Positions 17,299 to 25,865 of a DNA stretch of 64,000 nucleotides are shown here, one piece after another; positions within the stretch are counted from its first letter, which is position 1; each line of letters begins with the position of its first letter. The notes beneath the pieces were generated by a model. It worked only from the letters and a program-made list of their open reading frames with translations. It did no database searches and was not told where the DNA came from. The stretch comes from Granulicella arctica. Its GTDB lineage: Bacteria > Acidobacteriota > Terriglobia > Terriglobales > Acidobacteriaceae. The stretch lies in contig NZ_JACCCW010000001.1 of NCBI RefSeq assembly GCF_013410065.1, forward strand, positions 1,173,187-1,237,186, in the 5' to 3' direction. Position numbers and translations under genes: made by a program.

Positions 17299-17818
17299 GG
17301 ATCGGCGTGTTGTTACTGTATTGGGCCAGGTTTCCGATCTCCATCCGGGAGACGGGATGGGTTATGTCGGCTTCCATACAGATGCGACATGAGTCGGCAA
17401 GGCATCCTTGATGTTGCCCACCCTGGCGTACTGTTGGGCCATGGAGACGCCGGGACGTCATATAGGCAAGCTGACGGGAGACAGCGTCCTCAAGATGCTT
17501 CGTAGTCCTGGTGCGCTGTTCGTCTCAGGGTTGACCTGCTTCGAGCGTGGTTCGCCCTACGTTATGGGGACTCGCAATCTTCAGGACTATCCTGTATCCA
17601 CGGGCCATCGCATTGCCAAAGCGGGTGCAGCGAGTACGATTGGTCTTTCGCGGCGGATACAACCGATCCGCGACTCCACCTATTTTCGCAACCGGGAGTG
17701 AATTTGGGCCGGTTGAGTGAGTGAGTCCAGCCAGGGAGAGGACTGTAGCGCGTGGTGGCGACTTTGCGGCACACACTTCTGCGGCACACACTATGGTTGG
17801 ATGATGCGTGTTGTGGTG
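17272..17818. other. Interposed 547-bp segment between direct repeats
   Basis: The segment bounded by the two 37-bp repeats has no convincing gene. The longest + strand reading (17408-17701) has no ribosome-binding site or recognisable domain. The composition differs from that of the flanking genes (less G-biased). A 13-bp tandem, TGCGGCACACACT, occurs twice near 17765 and 17780. It is probably a relic of an insertion or a recombination product. The rest of the 17299-18198 gap is the second direct repeat and three A repeats. Confidence 0.55.
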
Positions 17819-17855
17819 TGAGGTGGATTTGATTCGGGAGCTGACTGGAAGAGGT
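17819..17855 (+). repeat. 37-bp direct repeat, copy 2 with displaced hydrolase tail
   Basis: Perfect copy of 17235-17271. Read in the hydrolase frame, it continues GGLDGE and stops at 17869-17871, a plausible original C terminus of the GH5-like enzyme. A family A repeat starts directly after this stop, as after other genes here. Confidence 0.85.
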
Positions 17856-17870
17856 GGTTTGGATGGGGAG

Positions 17871-18149
17871 TAAGGGCAAAAGCAACTGCAAAGACTAATG
17901 CAGGTCCTTAGGCTGCGCCCTTCGACAAGCTCAGGGCTTCGCTCAGGATGACAGAGTTTTTGTGGGGTGAAGAAAGAACAAGCAACGGCAAAAGCAACCG
18001 CAGGTCCTTCGACTCCGTGCTTCGCACTTCGCTCAGGATGACAGTTTGGTTGGTGGGTTTGGGATTAAGGACAAACAACAGCAAGAGCAACAGCCGATGC
18101 AAATACAGTTCCTTCGACTCGTTGCGCTCGCTCAGGATGACAGTTTTTG
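17871..18149 (+). repeat. Three tandem family A oriented repeats
   Basis: Cores at 17899-17960 (with an extra CTTCGACAAGCTCAGGG duplication), 17998-18047 and 18104-18149. Each has its own GCAA-rich leader (about 17871, 17976 and 18070). They lie directly upstream of the CRTAC1 gene, so its promoter must lie within or after them. Confidence 0.85.
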
Positions 18150-18198
18150 TGGGGTGATCGGAAGGGTGGGAAGATGGAAGGCGGAGATTGATCGCGTG

Positions 18199-19902
18199 AT
18201 GCCTGTCCGTTTGCGATGCTTGCTGTGTGGTGTGGGCTGCCTGATGCTGGTTGCGGCGATGGGTCGGGCGCAGGCTCCGGTGGCGGATGTGGTGCCGGGG
18301 ACGTTTGTCGATACGACGGCTAAGAGTGGGATTGCGTTCAAGGGCGTGGCGTATCACACGGCGAGGAAGTACCTGATCGAGACGATGGGGTCAGGTGTGG
18401 CGGTGTTTGATTACGACAACGATGGGCTGCTGGATATTTTTTTTGCGAATGGGGCTCCGCTGACGGATCCGATGCCGAAGGGGACGGTTCCGCAGAAGAA
18501 GAGCGCGGCGGATTGGAATCGTCTGTACCACCAGAAGAAGGATGGGACCTTTGAGGATGTGACGGAGAAGGCGGGGCTGACGGGTGTTGGCTACGGGATG
18601 GGCGTGGCGGTGGGGGACTACGACAACGACGGCTTCGAGGACCTGTATGTGACGGCGTATGGCGGCAACAAGCTGTATCACAACAACGGGAACGGCACGT
18701 TTACGGATGTGACGGAGCAGAGCGGCACGGGAGGTAGCGGGTGGTCGACGAGTGCGGCGTGGGTGGATCTGGATAACGACGGGCTGCTGGACCTGATCGT
18801 GTTGCGGTATGTGAAGTGGGACTTCGACGATGTGTTCTGCGGGGAGCATCGCGAGGGGTATCGGGCGTACTGCCATCCGGATATCTTTCCGGCGATACCG
18901 GCGCTGGTGTATCACAACGATGGGAACGGCCACTTTACCGAGGTCGCGAAGAAGATGGGGCTGGATGTGCCGGGCAAGGGGCTGGGCGTGGCGATTGCGG
19001 ACTACGATCGCGACGGGAAGATCGATGTGGCGGTGGCGAACGATTCGATGCTGGAGTTTCTGTATCGCAACAAGGGCAATGGGACGTTCGAAGAGACGGG
19101 GCTGATGGCGGAGGTCGCGGTGGATGGCGATGGGCGCACGTATGCGGGGATGGGGATCGACTTTCAGGACTACAACAACGATGGACTGCCGGATCTGGTG
19201 ATTACGAATCTGGCGAACCAGAAGTATGCGCTATACCGTAACACCGGCGATGGGAGCTTCAGCTATGACACGTATGTGTCAGGCGTAGCGAAGATGACGC
19301 TGCTGCATTCGGGGTGGGGGATTCGCTTTCTGGACTATGACAACGATGGGCTGAAGGATCTGCTGATCACGCAGGGACATGATCTGGATACGGTGGAGCT
19401 GAGCTATCCGCAGTTGCGCTACAGGGAGCCGATGCTGCTGGCGCGGAACACGGGCAAGGGTTTCGTGGATGTGTCGAAGGAGTCGGGCGCGGTGTTTCAG
19501 CAGCCGTGGGTGGGGCGCGGGATGGCGGTGGGGGATCTGGACAACGATGGGCGGGTGGATGCGGTGGTGAGTACGAACGATGGGACGGCGCATATCCTGC
19601 ATAACGAGACGGTGACGAGCAATCATTGGCTGACGGTGAATCTAGTGGGGCATAAGAGCAATCGGGATGGGATCGGGGCGGAGATTAAGGTGACGACGTC
19701 GAAGGGGTCGCAGTGGTGGACGGTATCGACGGCGGGGAGCTATCTGTCGTCGAACGACAAGCGTCCGCACTTTGGACTGGGGGCGGATGCGGTGGCGAAG
19801 GAGGTGGAGATTCGGTGGCCGAGCGGGGTGGTGCAGAAGATGTTGGATGTGAAAGGGGATCGGGTGGTGACGGTGGATGAGGCGGCGGGTGTTGGGCGCT
19901 AG
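18199..19902 (+). CDS. Exported CRTAC1-type FG-GAP repeat protein with ASPIC/UnbV domain
   Basis: 567 residues. MPVRLRCLLCGVGCLMLVAA, ending at GRAQA, is a signal peptide. The body is a beta-propeller of FG-GAP/VCBS repeats, each with a calcium-loop-like DxDxDGxxD motif: VFDYDNDGLLDIF, VGDYDNDGFEDLYV, WVDLDNDGLLDLI, IADYDRDGKIDVAV, FQDYNNDGLPDLVI, FLDYDNDGLKDLLI and VGDLDNDGRVDAVV. The last 90 or so residues are the ASPIC/UnbV domain (SNRDGIGAEIKVTT, EIRWPSGVVQ). Such proteins are secreted or surface-bound and probably bind ligands or carbohydrate; the activity is unknown. The ATG at 18199 has only a weak ribosome-binding site. The upstream in-frame extension is translated repeat DNA. Confidence 0.88.
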   Translation: MPVRLRCLLCGVGCLMLVAAMGRAQAPVADVVPGTFVDTTAKSGIAFKGVAYHTARKYLIETMGSGVAVFDYDNDGLLDIFFANGAPLTDPMPKGTVPQKKSAADWNRLYHQKKDGTFEDVTEKAGLTGVGYGMGVAVGDYDNDGFEDLYVTAYGGNKLYHNNGNGTFTDVTEQSGTGGSGWSTSAAWVDLDNDGLLDLIVLRYVKWDFDDVFCGEHREGYRAYCHPDIFPAIPALVYHNDGNGHFTEVAKKMGLDVPGKGLGVAIADYDRDGKIDVAVANDSMLEFLYRNKGNGTFEETGLMAEVAVDGDGRTYAGMGIDFQDYNNDGLPDLVITNLANQKYALYRNTGDGSFSYDTYVSGVAKMTLLHSGWGIRFLDYDNDGLKDLLITQGHDLDTVELSYPQLRYREPMLLARNTGKGFVDVSKESGAVFQQPWVGRGMAVGDLDNDGRVDAVVSTNDGTAHILHNETVTSNHWLTVNLVGHKSNRDGIGAEIKVTTSKGSQWWTVSTAGSYLSSNDKRPHFGLGADAVAKEVEIRWPSGVVQKMLDVKGDRVVTVDEAAGVGR

Positions 19903-19913
19903 GGATGGAGGAA

Positions 19914-20115
19914 GGCTGGGGCACCCGAAGGTTTTACTTTGTATGAAATGTTCTTGGAATCTGTCCAAGAACTGAGGGATGTTCTGGCTCTTGGGCGATA
20001 TGAGAGAGGAGCGACCTTCCCTCAGGGGCTAAAGCCCCTCCTCTTCTTGGCGATTTGCGGCACGGCTGAAGCCGTGCCCTTTCAAGACAACACTTCACCA
20101 GCAGTTCTTGGACAG
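19914..20115 (+). repeat. Partial family C end plus complete family B element with terminal inverted repeats
   Basis: GGGGCACCCG (end of a C module) is followed by TTTGTATGAAATG and then a B module whose double palindrome lies at 20017-20087. The B part is bracketed by a perfect 14-bp inverted repeat, CTGTCCAAGAACTG at 19961-19974 and CAGTTCTTGGACAG at 20102-20115. That gives a 155-bp MITE-like unit. Confidence 0.8.
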
Positions 20116-20142
20116 GTTGTTTGTGGGGATGGGAGTCAAGCG

Positions 20143-21096
20143 TTAGGGGGCCAGGAGGTTGTCGATGAGGCGGGTGGTGCCTACTTTGGCGGCGATGGCG
20201 ATGAGGGTGCCGGGTGTGGCTTCGGGGATGGGGAGGAGGGTGTTGGGGTCGACGATGGCGAGGTAGTCGAGGGTAATGTTGGGCTCGGCGGCGAGGGTGG
20301 AGTGGGCTTCGTCGAGGAGGGTTGCGGTGTTGCGCTGGCCTTCGGCGATGCGCGTGTAGATGAGCTGGAGGGTGCGGGAGAGGGTGAGGGCGCGGGTGCG
20401 CTCTTCGGCGGAGAGGTAGCGGTTGCGGGAGCTGAGGGCCAGGCCATCGGGGTCGCGGACGGTGGGGCAGGCGATGAGGTCGAGATCGAAGTTGAGGTCG
20501 CGGGTCATCTGGCGGAGGACGGCGAGCTGGGCGGCGTCCTTCTGGCCGAAGTAGGCGCGGTGGGGCTGGACGATGTGGAAGAGCTTGGCGACGACGGTGG
20601 CGACGCCGCAGAAGTGGCCGGGGCGGCTGGCTCCGTCGAGGCGGTCTTCGATGCCGTTGACGTGGATGGTGGTGACGGCTCCGTCGGGGTACATCTCCTC
20701 GGGTGTGGGGGCGAATAGGAGGTCGATGCCCTCGGCTTGGAGCATGGCGACGTCGGCCTCGAAGGTGCGGGGGTAGCGGCTGAGGTCTTCGGTGGGGGCG
20801 AACTGGAGCGGGTTGACGAAGATGGTGGCGGCGGTGACGGCGCACTCGCGGCTGGCGCGTTGGAGGAGGGAACGATGGCCCTCGTGGAGGGCTCCCATGG
20901 TGGGGACGAGGCCGAGTGTGGCGTCGGTGTTGCGGGACTGTGGAGATGATTGCGTCCCACCCTTCGCAGAGTCGCGAAGGATGGGGCACCCGGGCGTATG
21001 CTCGCTGGCAAAACTGTCTAATGGTGCGGTGTCGGTGTTGTTGAGGAGGACGTGGCGGTGCTGTCGCAGCTCTGCGATGGTGTGGGCGATGTGCAT
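20143..21096 (-). CDS. panC: Pantothenate synthetase with an in-frame repeat insertion
   Basis: Ligates pantoate and beta-alanine using ATP, in the cytoplasm. The nucleotidyltransferase signatures are intact: VPTMGALHEGHRSL (HIGH motif), FVNPLQFAPTEDLSRYPR, GHFCGVATVVAKLFHIVQP, FGQKDAAQLAVLRQM and LALSSRNRYLS. The protein has 317 residues against about 280 for the family. The excess is an insertion between the first helix (IAELRQHRHVLL) and the first strand (LGLVPTMG): residues about 31-53 are encoded by a family C palindrome. The ATG at 21096 starts only 4 bp after the panB stop, so panB-panC form an operon with panB first. Confidence 0.95.
   Translation of the reverse strand: MHIAHTIAELRQHRHVLLNNTDTAPLDSFASEHTPGCPILRDSAKGGTQSSPQSRNTDATLGLVPTMGALHEGHRSLLQRASRECAVTAATIFVNPLQFAPTEDLSRYPRTFEADVAMLQAEGIDLLFAPTPEEMYPDGAVTTIHVNGIEDRLDGASRPGHFCGVATVVAKLFHIVQPHRAYFGQKDAAQLAVLRQMTRDLNFDLDLIACPTVRDPDGLALSSRNRYLSAEERTRALTLSRTLQLIYTRIAEGQRNTATLLDEAHSTLAAEPNITLDYLAIVDPNTLLPIPEATPGTLIAIAAKVGTTRLIDNLLAP
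20941..21004 (+). repeat. Family C palindromic repeat inside panC
   Basis: GGAGATGATTGCGTCCCACC, then hairpin arms CACCCTTCGC / GCGAAGGATGG and GGCACCCGGGCGTATGCTCG. This matches the intergenic C copies at 4888, 7919 and 28016. On the panC strand it is read without stops as about 21 residues including GCPILRDSAKGG. The following AACTGTCTAATGG (21007-21019) resembles the terminal repeats of B-type units. Confidence 0.88.
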
Positions 21097-21100
21097 AGGG

Positions 21101-22051
<951 letters not shown>

Positions 22052-22199
22052 CGGTATAACTCCAGTGCAGTTCCGCCGCTTGGCGCTCCTGTGGCGTGAG
22101 TTCGCAACGAAGAGCGGCTTTGGCTGGATACCGCCTTTACCTGGGACAAGGGTACGCGTGGGGGCGTTGGGGTGCAAGGGGCGGGGTTGGATGTGTGTA

Positions 22200-22357
22200 A
22201 GCGCAAGAGCAAAAGCAAATGCAGGTTCCTTCGACAAGCTCAGGACAGGCTTCGACTGCGGGCTACGCCCTTCGCTCAGGATGACAGTTTTTGGGGTTAG
22301 TTGGGAACTGCAACTGCAAATACAGGGGTCCTTCACTGCGTTCAGGATGACGATGTA
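22200..22357 (+). repeat. Family A repeat and a short A-prime variant
   Basis: A full copy has leader at about 22200 and a core at 22221-22292 with a doubled CTTCGAC-type segment. The shorter variant at 22321-22357 reads ACAGGGGTCCTTCACTGCGT, then TCAGGATGACGATGTAAA. The latter matches the variant at 52919. The remaining gap (22052-22460) holds the panB leader and the VWA gene leader. Confidence 0.8.
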
Positions 22358-22460
22358 AAGCAAACGCTTCCTGGAGGGCAGGTTCAAACAGGTTCTACGA
22401 GGTTAATGGCAGCAACATTGTGTCGTGGTATGGTGTTTTCAACTCCAGGGGAAAACTTCT

Positions 22461-24143
22461 ATGCGGCGTTCGATCGTTTGCGGCCTGCTGATGGTTGTGT
22501 CTGTTTTTGCGGGGGAGTGCCGGTTGTCCGGCCAGGAGCCGCAGGCTTCGCCCGCTGCTTCTTCGGCTCCGGCTCCAGTTGCGCCTGCACAGACGCCGCC
22601 TGCCACGTCAGTGCCGCCGCAGTTCAACGGGGAGCCGGTGAAGGATGCGAATGGGGTGTACACGATTCGCAAGTCGTCTCGCATTGTGGTGCTGGATGTG
22701 GTGGTGACGGATGCGAAGGGGAATATCGTGCCGGACCTGAAGCGCGAGGACTTCAGCGTGACCGAGGCGAAGGAGCCGCAGGAGATTCAGAACTTCGAGC
22801 CGGTGGGGGCGCATGCGCTGAGCCCGGATGTGACGATTAACTCGACGGCGGAGCTGGACCAGTTGGCGCCGCGTGCGCCGGTGAACATTGTGCTGCTGGA
22901 CGAGTTCAACACGCGGTTTGAGGACATGGCGTTTGCGCGCTACTCGCTGAAGAAGTTTCTGGAGAAGCAGCCGGACAAGCTGACGACGCCGACGATGCTG
23001 ATTGCGGTGAATCTACAGAACTTTACGGTGCTGCATGACTATACGCAGGACAAGCAGGCGATTATTGATGCGCTGGACCATCACTTTGTGGCGTATCCGT
23101 GGCAGGTGCACCAGTACTCGTGGGTTGCGGAGCGGTATGGAACGGCGTTTGGGACGTTGATGCGGGTGGCGGAGGCGACGATCGGGCATCCGGGGCACAA
23201 GAACATGATCTGGATCGGGCGCGGGTTTCCGGCGTTTAACTTTGCCAATGCGCCGGTGGATGCGCAGCAGCGGGTGAACACGATTGTGCAGCGGTGCGTG
23301 AATATGCTGCGCGATGCGCGGATTACGCTGTATTCGATTGATCCGGCGGGGCTGATGGTCAATCCGGCAGAGTATGGCTCGGCGGCGGCGTTCAACGATC
23401 CTTTCGGCGGAAACTATGAGTTCAACAAGCTGGCGGCGGCGACGGGTGGGCGGGCTCTGTATGGGCGGAACGATGTGGATGCGGAGATTGGCACGAGCGC
23501 TCGCGACGGCTCGAGCACGTATACGCTGACGTATCGGCCTACCAATACGTCGATGGATCCGGAGAAGTTTCGGAAGATTCAGGTGACGGTGAACCGGCCG
23601 GGGCTGACGGCGACGACGCGCAAGGGCTATTACCTGCAATACCATGCGCCGCGGCCGGATCCGATGGCGAACCCGCAGACGGCTCAGGCGGACCCCCAGG
23701 CGGCGCAGGTGAACCGCCAGAATCCGCCGAAGCGGGTGCTGTTTGACCTGGGCGCGGCGGAGAGCAGCACGATGGTCTACGACGGTGTGCCGGTGACGCT
23801 GAAGCCGGTCGATGGCAAGCCGGACTCGTTTACGGTGCATGTGGAGGGTCGCGGACTGGCGTGGAGCTATGCGACGGCGACGGAGCCCCGGCAGACGGAG
23901 GTGATCGTGATGGCGTCGACCTTCGATAAGAAAAATAAGGAGCTGAAGCGGATCGCGCGGAACATTCGGGTGAAGGCCCCGGCCGATGTAGCGCCTACGG
24001 GTCCGTTGGATCGCAGTCTCGACCTGGTGTTCGATCTGGACCATGATGCGAAGGCGGTGCGGGCTCGGTTTGTGGTGAGGGTGTCGGCTACGGGGCGGAT
24101 TGGAACGGCGGATACGGTGCTTGGGGCGGCGGCTGGAAGTTGA
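22461..24143 (+). CDS. Exported VWFA-related acidobacterial protein
   Basis: 560 residues. MRRSIVCGLLMVVSVFAGEC is a signal peptide, followed by a Pro/Ala-rich linker. The conserved region begins SSRIVVLDVVVTDAKGNIV, PDLKREDFSVTEAKEPQEI. The von Willebrand A-like fold follows with NIVLLDEFNTRFEDMAFAR; the MIDAS-like position has DEFNT rather than DxSxS. Further signatures are HKNMIWIGRGFPAF, MLRDARITLYSIDPAGL and STYTLTYRPTNTSMDPEKFR. This matches the family of VWFA-related acidobacterial domain proteins, many copies of which occur per genome; the function is unknown. The ATG at 22461 is preceded by AGGGGA. Confidence 0.85.
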   Translation: MRRSIVCGLLMVVSVFAGECRLSGQEPQASPAASSAPAPVAPAQTPPATSVPPQFNGEPVKDANGVYTIRKSSRIVVLDVVVTDAKGNIVPDLKREDFSVTEAKEPQEIQNFEPVGAHALSPDVTINSTAELDQLAPRAPVNIVLLDEFNTRFEDMAFARYSLKKFLEKQPDKLTTPTMLIAVNLQNFTVLHDYTQDKQAIIDALDHHFVAYPWQVHQYSWVAERYGTAFGTLMRVAEATIGHPGHKNMIWIGRGFPAFNFANAPVDAQQRVNTIVQRCVNMLRDARITLYSIDPAGLMVNPAEYGSAAAFNDPFGGNYEFNKLAAATGGRALYGRNDVDAEIGTSARDGSSTYTLTYRPTNTSMDPEKFRKIQVTVNRPGLTATTRKGYYLQYHAPRPDPMANPQTAQADPQAAQVNRQNPPKRVLFDLGAAESSTMVYDGVPVTLKPVDGKPDSFTVHVEGRGLAWSYATATEPRQTEVIVMASTFDKKNKELKRIARNIRVKAPADVAPTGPLDRSLDLVFDLDHDAKAVRARFVVRVSATGRIGTADTVLGAAAGS

Positions 24144-24330
24144 GACCGTTACGAAACTCTTCAGCGTCGACAAACCGGAAGATCAGATGACGAGAAGCGT
24201 GTTCAGTGGACGAATCGATCCACCGTGAGCGCGCAGCGTTTTGGATGAGTGACTTGGCCTGTTGTCGCACGTTGAGATTTAGCCTCTTCGTTGCGCATAT
24301 TTTCGCGACCAGAAGCGCACGACCCAGCAT
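24144..24330 (-). pseudogene. Possible decayed DUF1778 (TacA-type) antitoxin
   Basis: On the minus strand, ATKRLNLNVRQQAKSLIQNA resembles the N-terminal ribbon-helix-helix of DUF1778 antitoxins. A later HLIFRFVDAEEFRNGLN recalls their toxin-binding C-terminal helix. The region normally between these parts is shortened and unrelated. The reading has no stop until 24088, inside the VWA gene, and there is no adjacent GNAT toxin. I read it as a relic, with low certainty. Confidence 0.3.
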
Positions 24331-24536
24331 TCAGGCATCTGGTACGGTCGAGTCGCTGCCTCCAATCGGCTCGGCGTGTGAAACTGGCGATCGCCGACGC
24401 TCTGGATGTGGAGATCGCTCATCTCCGTCCGCAACTGCCGCAGTCTGTCTAATTCCACAAAGACTTTATGCTGAAAGTTGGGTCTTTACCCCTGTATTCG
24501 AATGACGACTTTCTTTGTTGCTTTCCGGAGTTCCTG
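24331..24536. other. Intergenic stretch without a recognisable gene
   Basis: A short + strand reading ending at about 24452 (VKLAIADALDVEIAHLRP) superficially resembles the end of an XRE-type helix-turn-helix domain, but no start or complete domain exists. The rest is the leader of the lipase gene, with GGAG at 24527-24530. Confidence 0.4.
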
Positions 24537-25808
24537 GTGAAATTGCGTGGCCTGTTTGTACTCTTGTTGTTCTGCTCAGTTCTTCAAGGTTGTAGCGCCG
24601 GCATTTCTGCCAGCTCCGGCAACCCAACCAGCACCTCCAGCGCGATATGGGTGGCCTCGTGGGCCGATGCGCCCAGCACAGCTACAGGCGGATCACAGTC
24701 GGAGCTGACGATTCGCGAGATCGTGAAACCCACTGTCGGCAGCCGAGGTACGGTCCGGCTGCACTTCTCCAACTACTTTGGAACGACTCCGATCACGTTG
24801 GGCGCCGTGCACATCGGTAAGCAAACCACAGGTGCTGGCGTCACGGACGATACTCCAGTGTCCTTCAGCGGAGCCGGTGCGGTGACCATCCCCGCAGGAG
24901 GCACGGTCACCTCTGACACTGTGTCTCTGAATTTCTCCTATGGCGACATACTGAGCATCACCGAATATGTGAGCGGATCATGGTCGAGCCTTACGGCGCA
25001 TGCTCAGGGTGTTAACGTGGTCACCAACTATGTGACGGCCGCGAACGCAGGAAACAAAACCGAGGACACAGCAGGTACGAGCTTCGTCTATACCACCTTC
25101 AATACCTTCCTGTTGGACCGCGTGGACGTGTATGGAGACTACAAGGAGACGATCGCCGCCTTCGGCAGCTCGACCACGGATGGCTACCATTCCGGGCTCG
25201 ATCAACACATGACGTATCCTGAGCAACTCGCCGCAGCGCTGCAGGCCGCGGGACATGACGACATCGCCGTTGCGAATGTGGGTATCTACGGTACGACTGT
25301 TCTGGGTTCAGATGCCACTGCTGGGGTGAACCGCTTCTCTCGTGACGTCTTGTCCCTTCCGAATGTGACGACCGTTATCGACTATCTGGGCGCGAACGAT
25401 CTCCGGACCGACTGCACCACGGCAGCCAATCTGATTGCGGGAAAGCAAAACCTGATCGCTCAGGCGCACGCTGCGAGCCTGAAGATATACGAAGGCATCA
25501 CCGCGCCTTCCACCTTCTGCGGGGCCCAAAATCCAGACGGATTCGGCACGCGCTTTCCGCAAGGCTCTGGTGAGGAGGCGGAACGGTTCCTGCTCAATGC
25601 ATGGCAAGTGTCGACTCAATCTTCTGTCGTGGATGGAGTGACCGTTCAACCGCCCACGAGTGATGGCGTCATCGACTTCAATGCGGCGATTGTCGATCCC
25701 ACCAGTCTTAGTTACATGTTGCCTGCCTTTGACTCAGGGGATGACATACACCCAAATGCAGCCGGCTATGGCGCTATGGCAAAGGCAATTCCCTTGACAT
25801 TCTTCTAG
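24537..25808 (+). CDS. Lipoprotein SGNH/GDSL-type esterase
   Basis: 423 residues. The start is GTG 24537, six bases after GGAG. KLRGLFVLLLFCSVLQGC is a lipoprotein signal whose Cys is the likely lipidation site. An N-terminal beta-domain (about residues 40-190, IWVASWADAPSTA, GTVRLHFSNYFGTTPI) precedes the catalytic domain. Block I is ETIAAFGSSTTDGYHSG, with GSS in place of the usual GDS but the Ser kept. Block III is VIDYLGANDLRTDC (Asn). Block V is DSGDDIHPNAAGYGAMA, giving the Asp-His pair. Predicted to deacylate carbohydrate or lipid esters at the envelope. Codon use is more balanced than in the surrounding G-biased genes. Confidence 0.88.
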   Translation: MKLRGLFVLLLFCSVLQGCSAGISASSGNPTSTSSAIWVASWADAPSTATGGSQSELTIREIVKPTVGSRGTVRLHFSNYFGTTPITLGAVHIGKQTTGAGVTDDTPVSFSGAGAVTIPAGGTVTSDTVSLNFSYGDILSITEYVSGSWSSLTAHAQGVNVVTNYVTAANAGNKTEDTAGTSFVYTTFNTFLLDRVDVYGDYKETIAAFGSSTTDGYHSGLDQHMTYPEQLAAALQAAGHDDIAVANVGIYGTTVLGSDATAGVNRFSRDVLSLPNVTTVIDYLGANDLRTDCTTAANLIAGKQNLIAQAHAASLKIYEGITAPSTFCGAQNPDGFGTRFPQGSGEEAERFLLNAWQVSTQSSVVDGVTVQPPTSDGVIDFNAAIVDPTSLSYMLPAFDSGDDIHPNAAGYGAMAKAIPLTFF

Positions 25809-25865
25809 TGCCAAATCGCCGATGCAGTGCGCCATCGGCAGGATTCTGATCGGGGTTTGTTGCGG

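Noticed and set aside
17408..17701. 97-residue + strand reading in the interposed segment
   Set aside because: No ribosome-binding site and no recognisable pattern; the segment lies between direct repeats and looks like debris.
22052..22387. N-terminal extension of panB to 428 residues
   Set aside because: The extra residues are translated A-type repeat DNA; MSLTTFTPRQ at 22051 starts a normal PanB.
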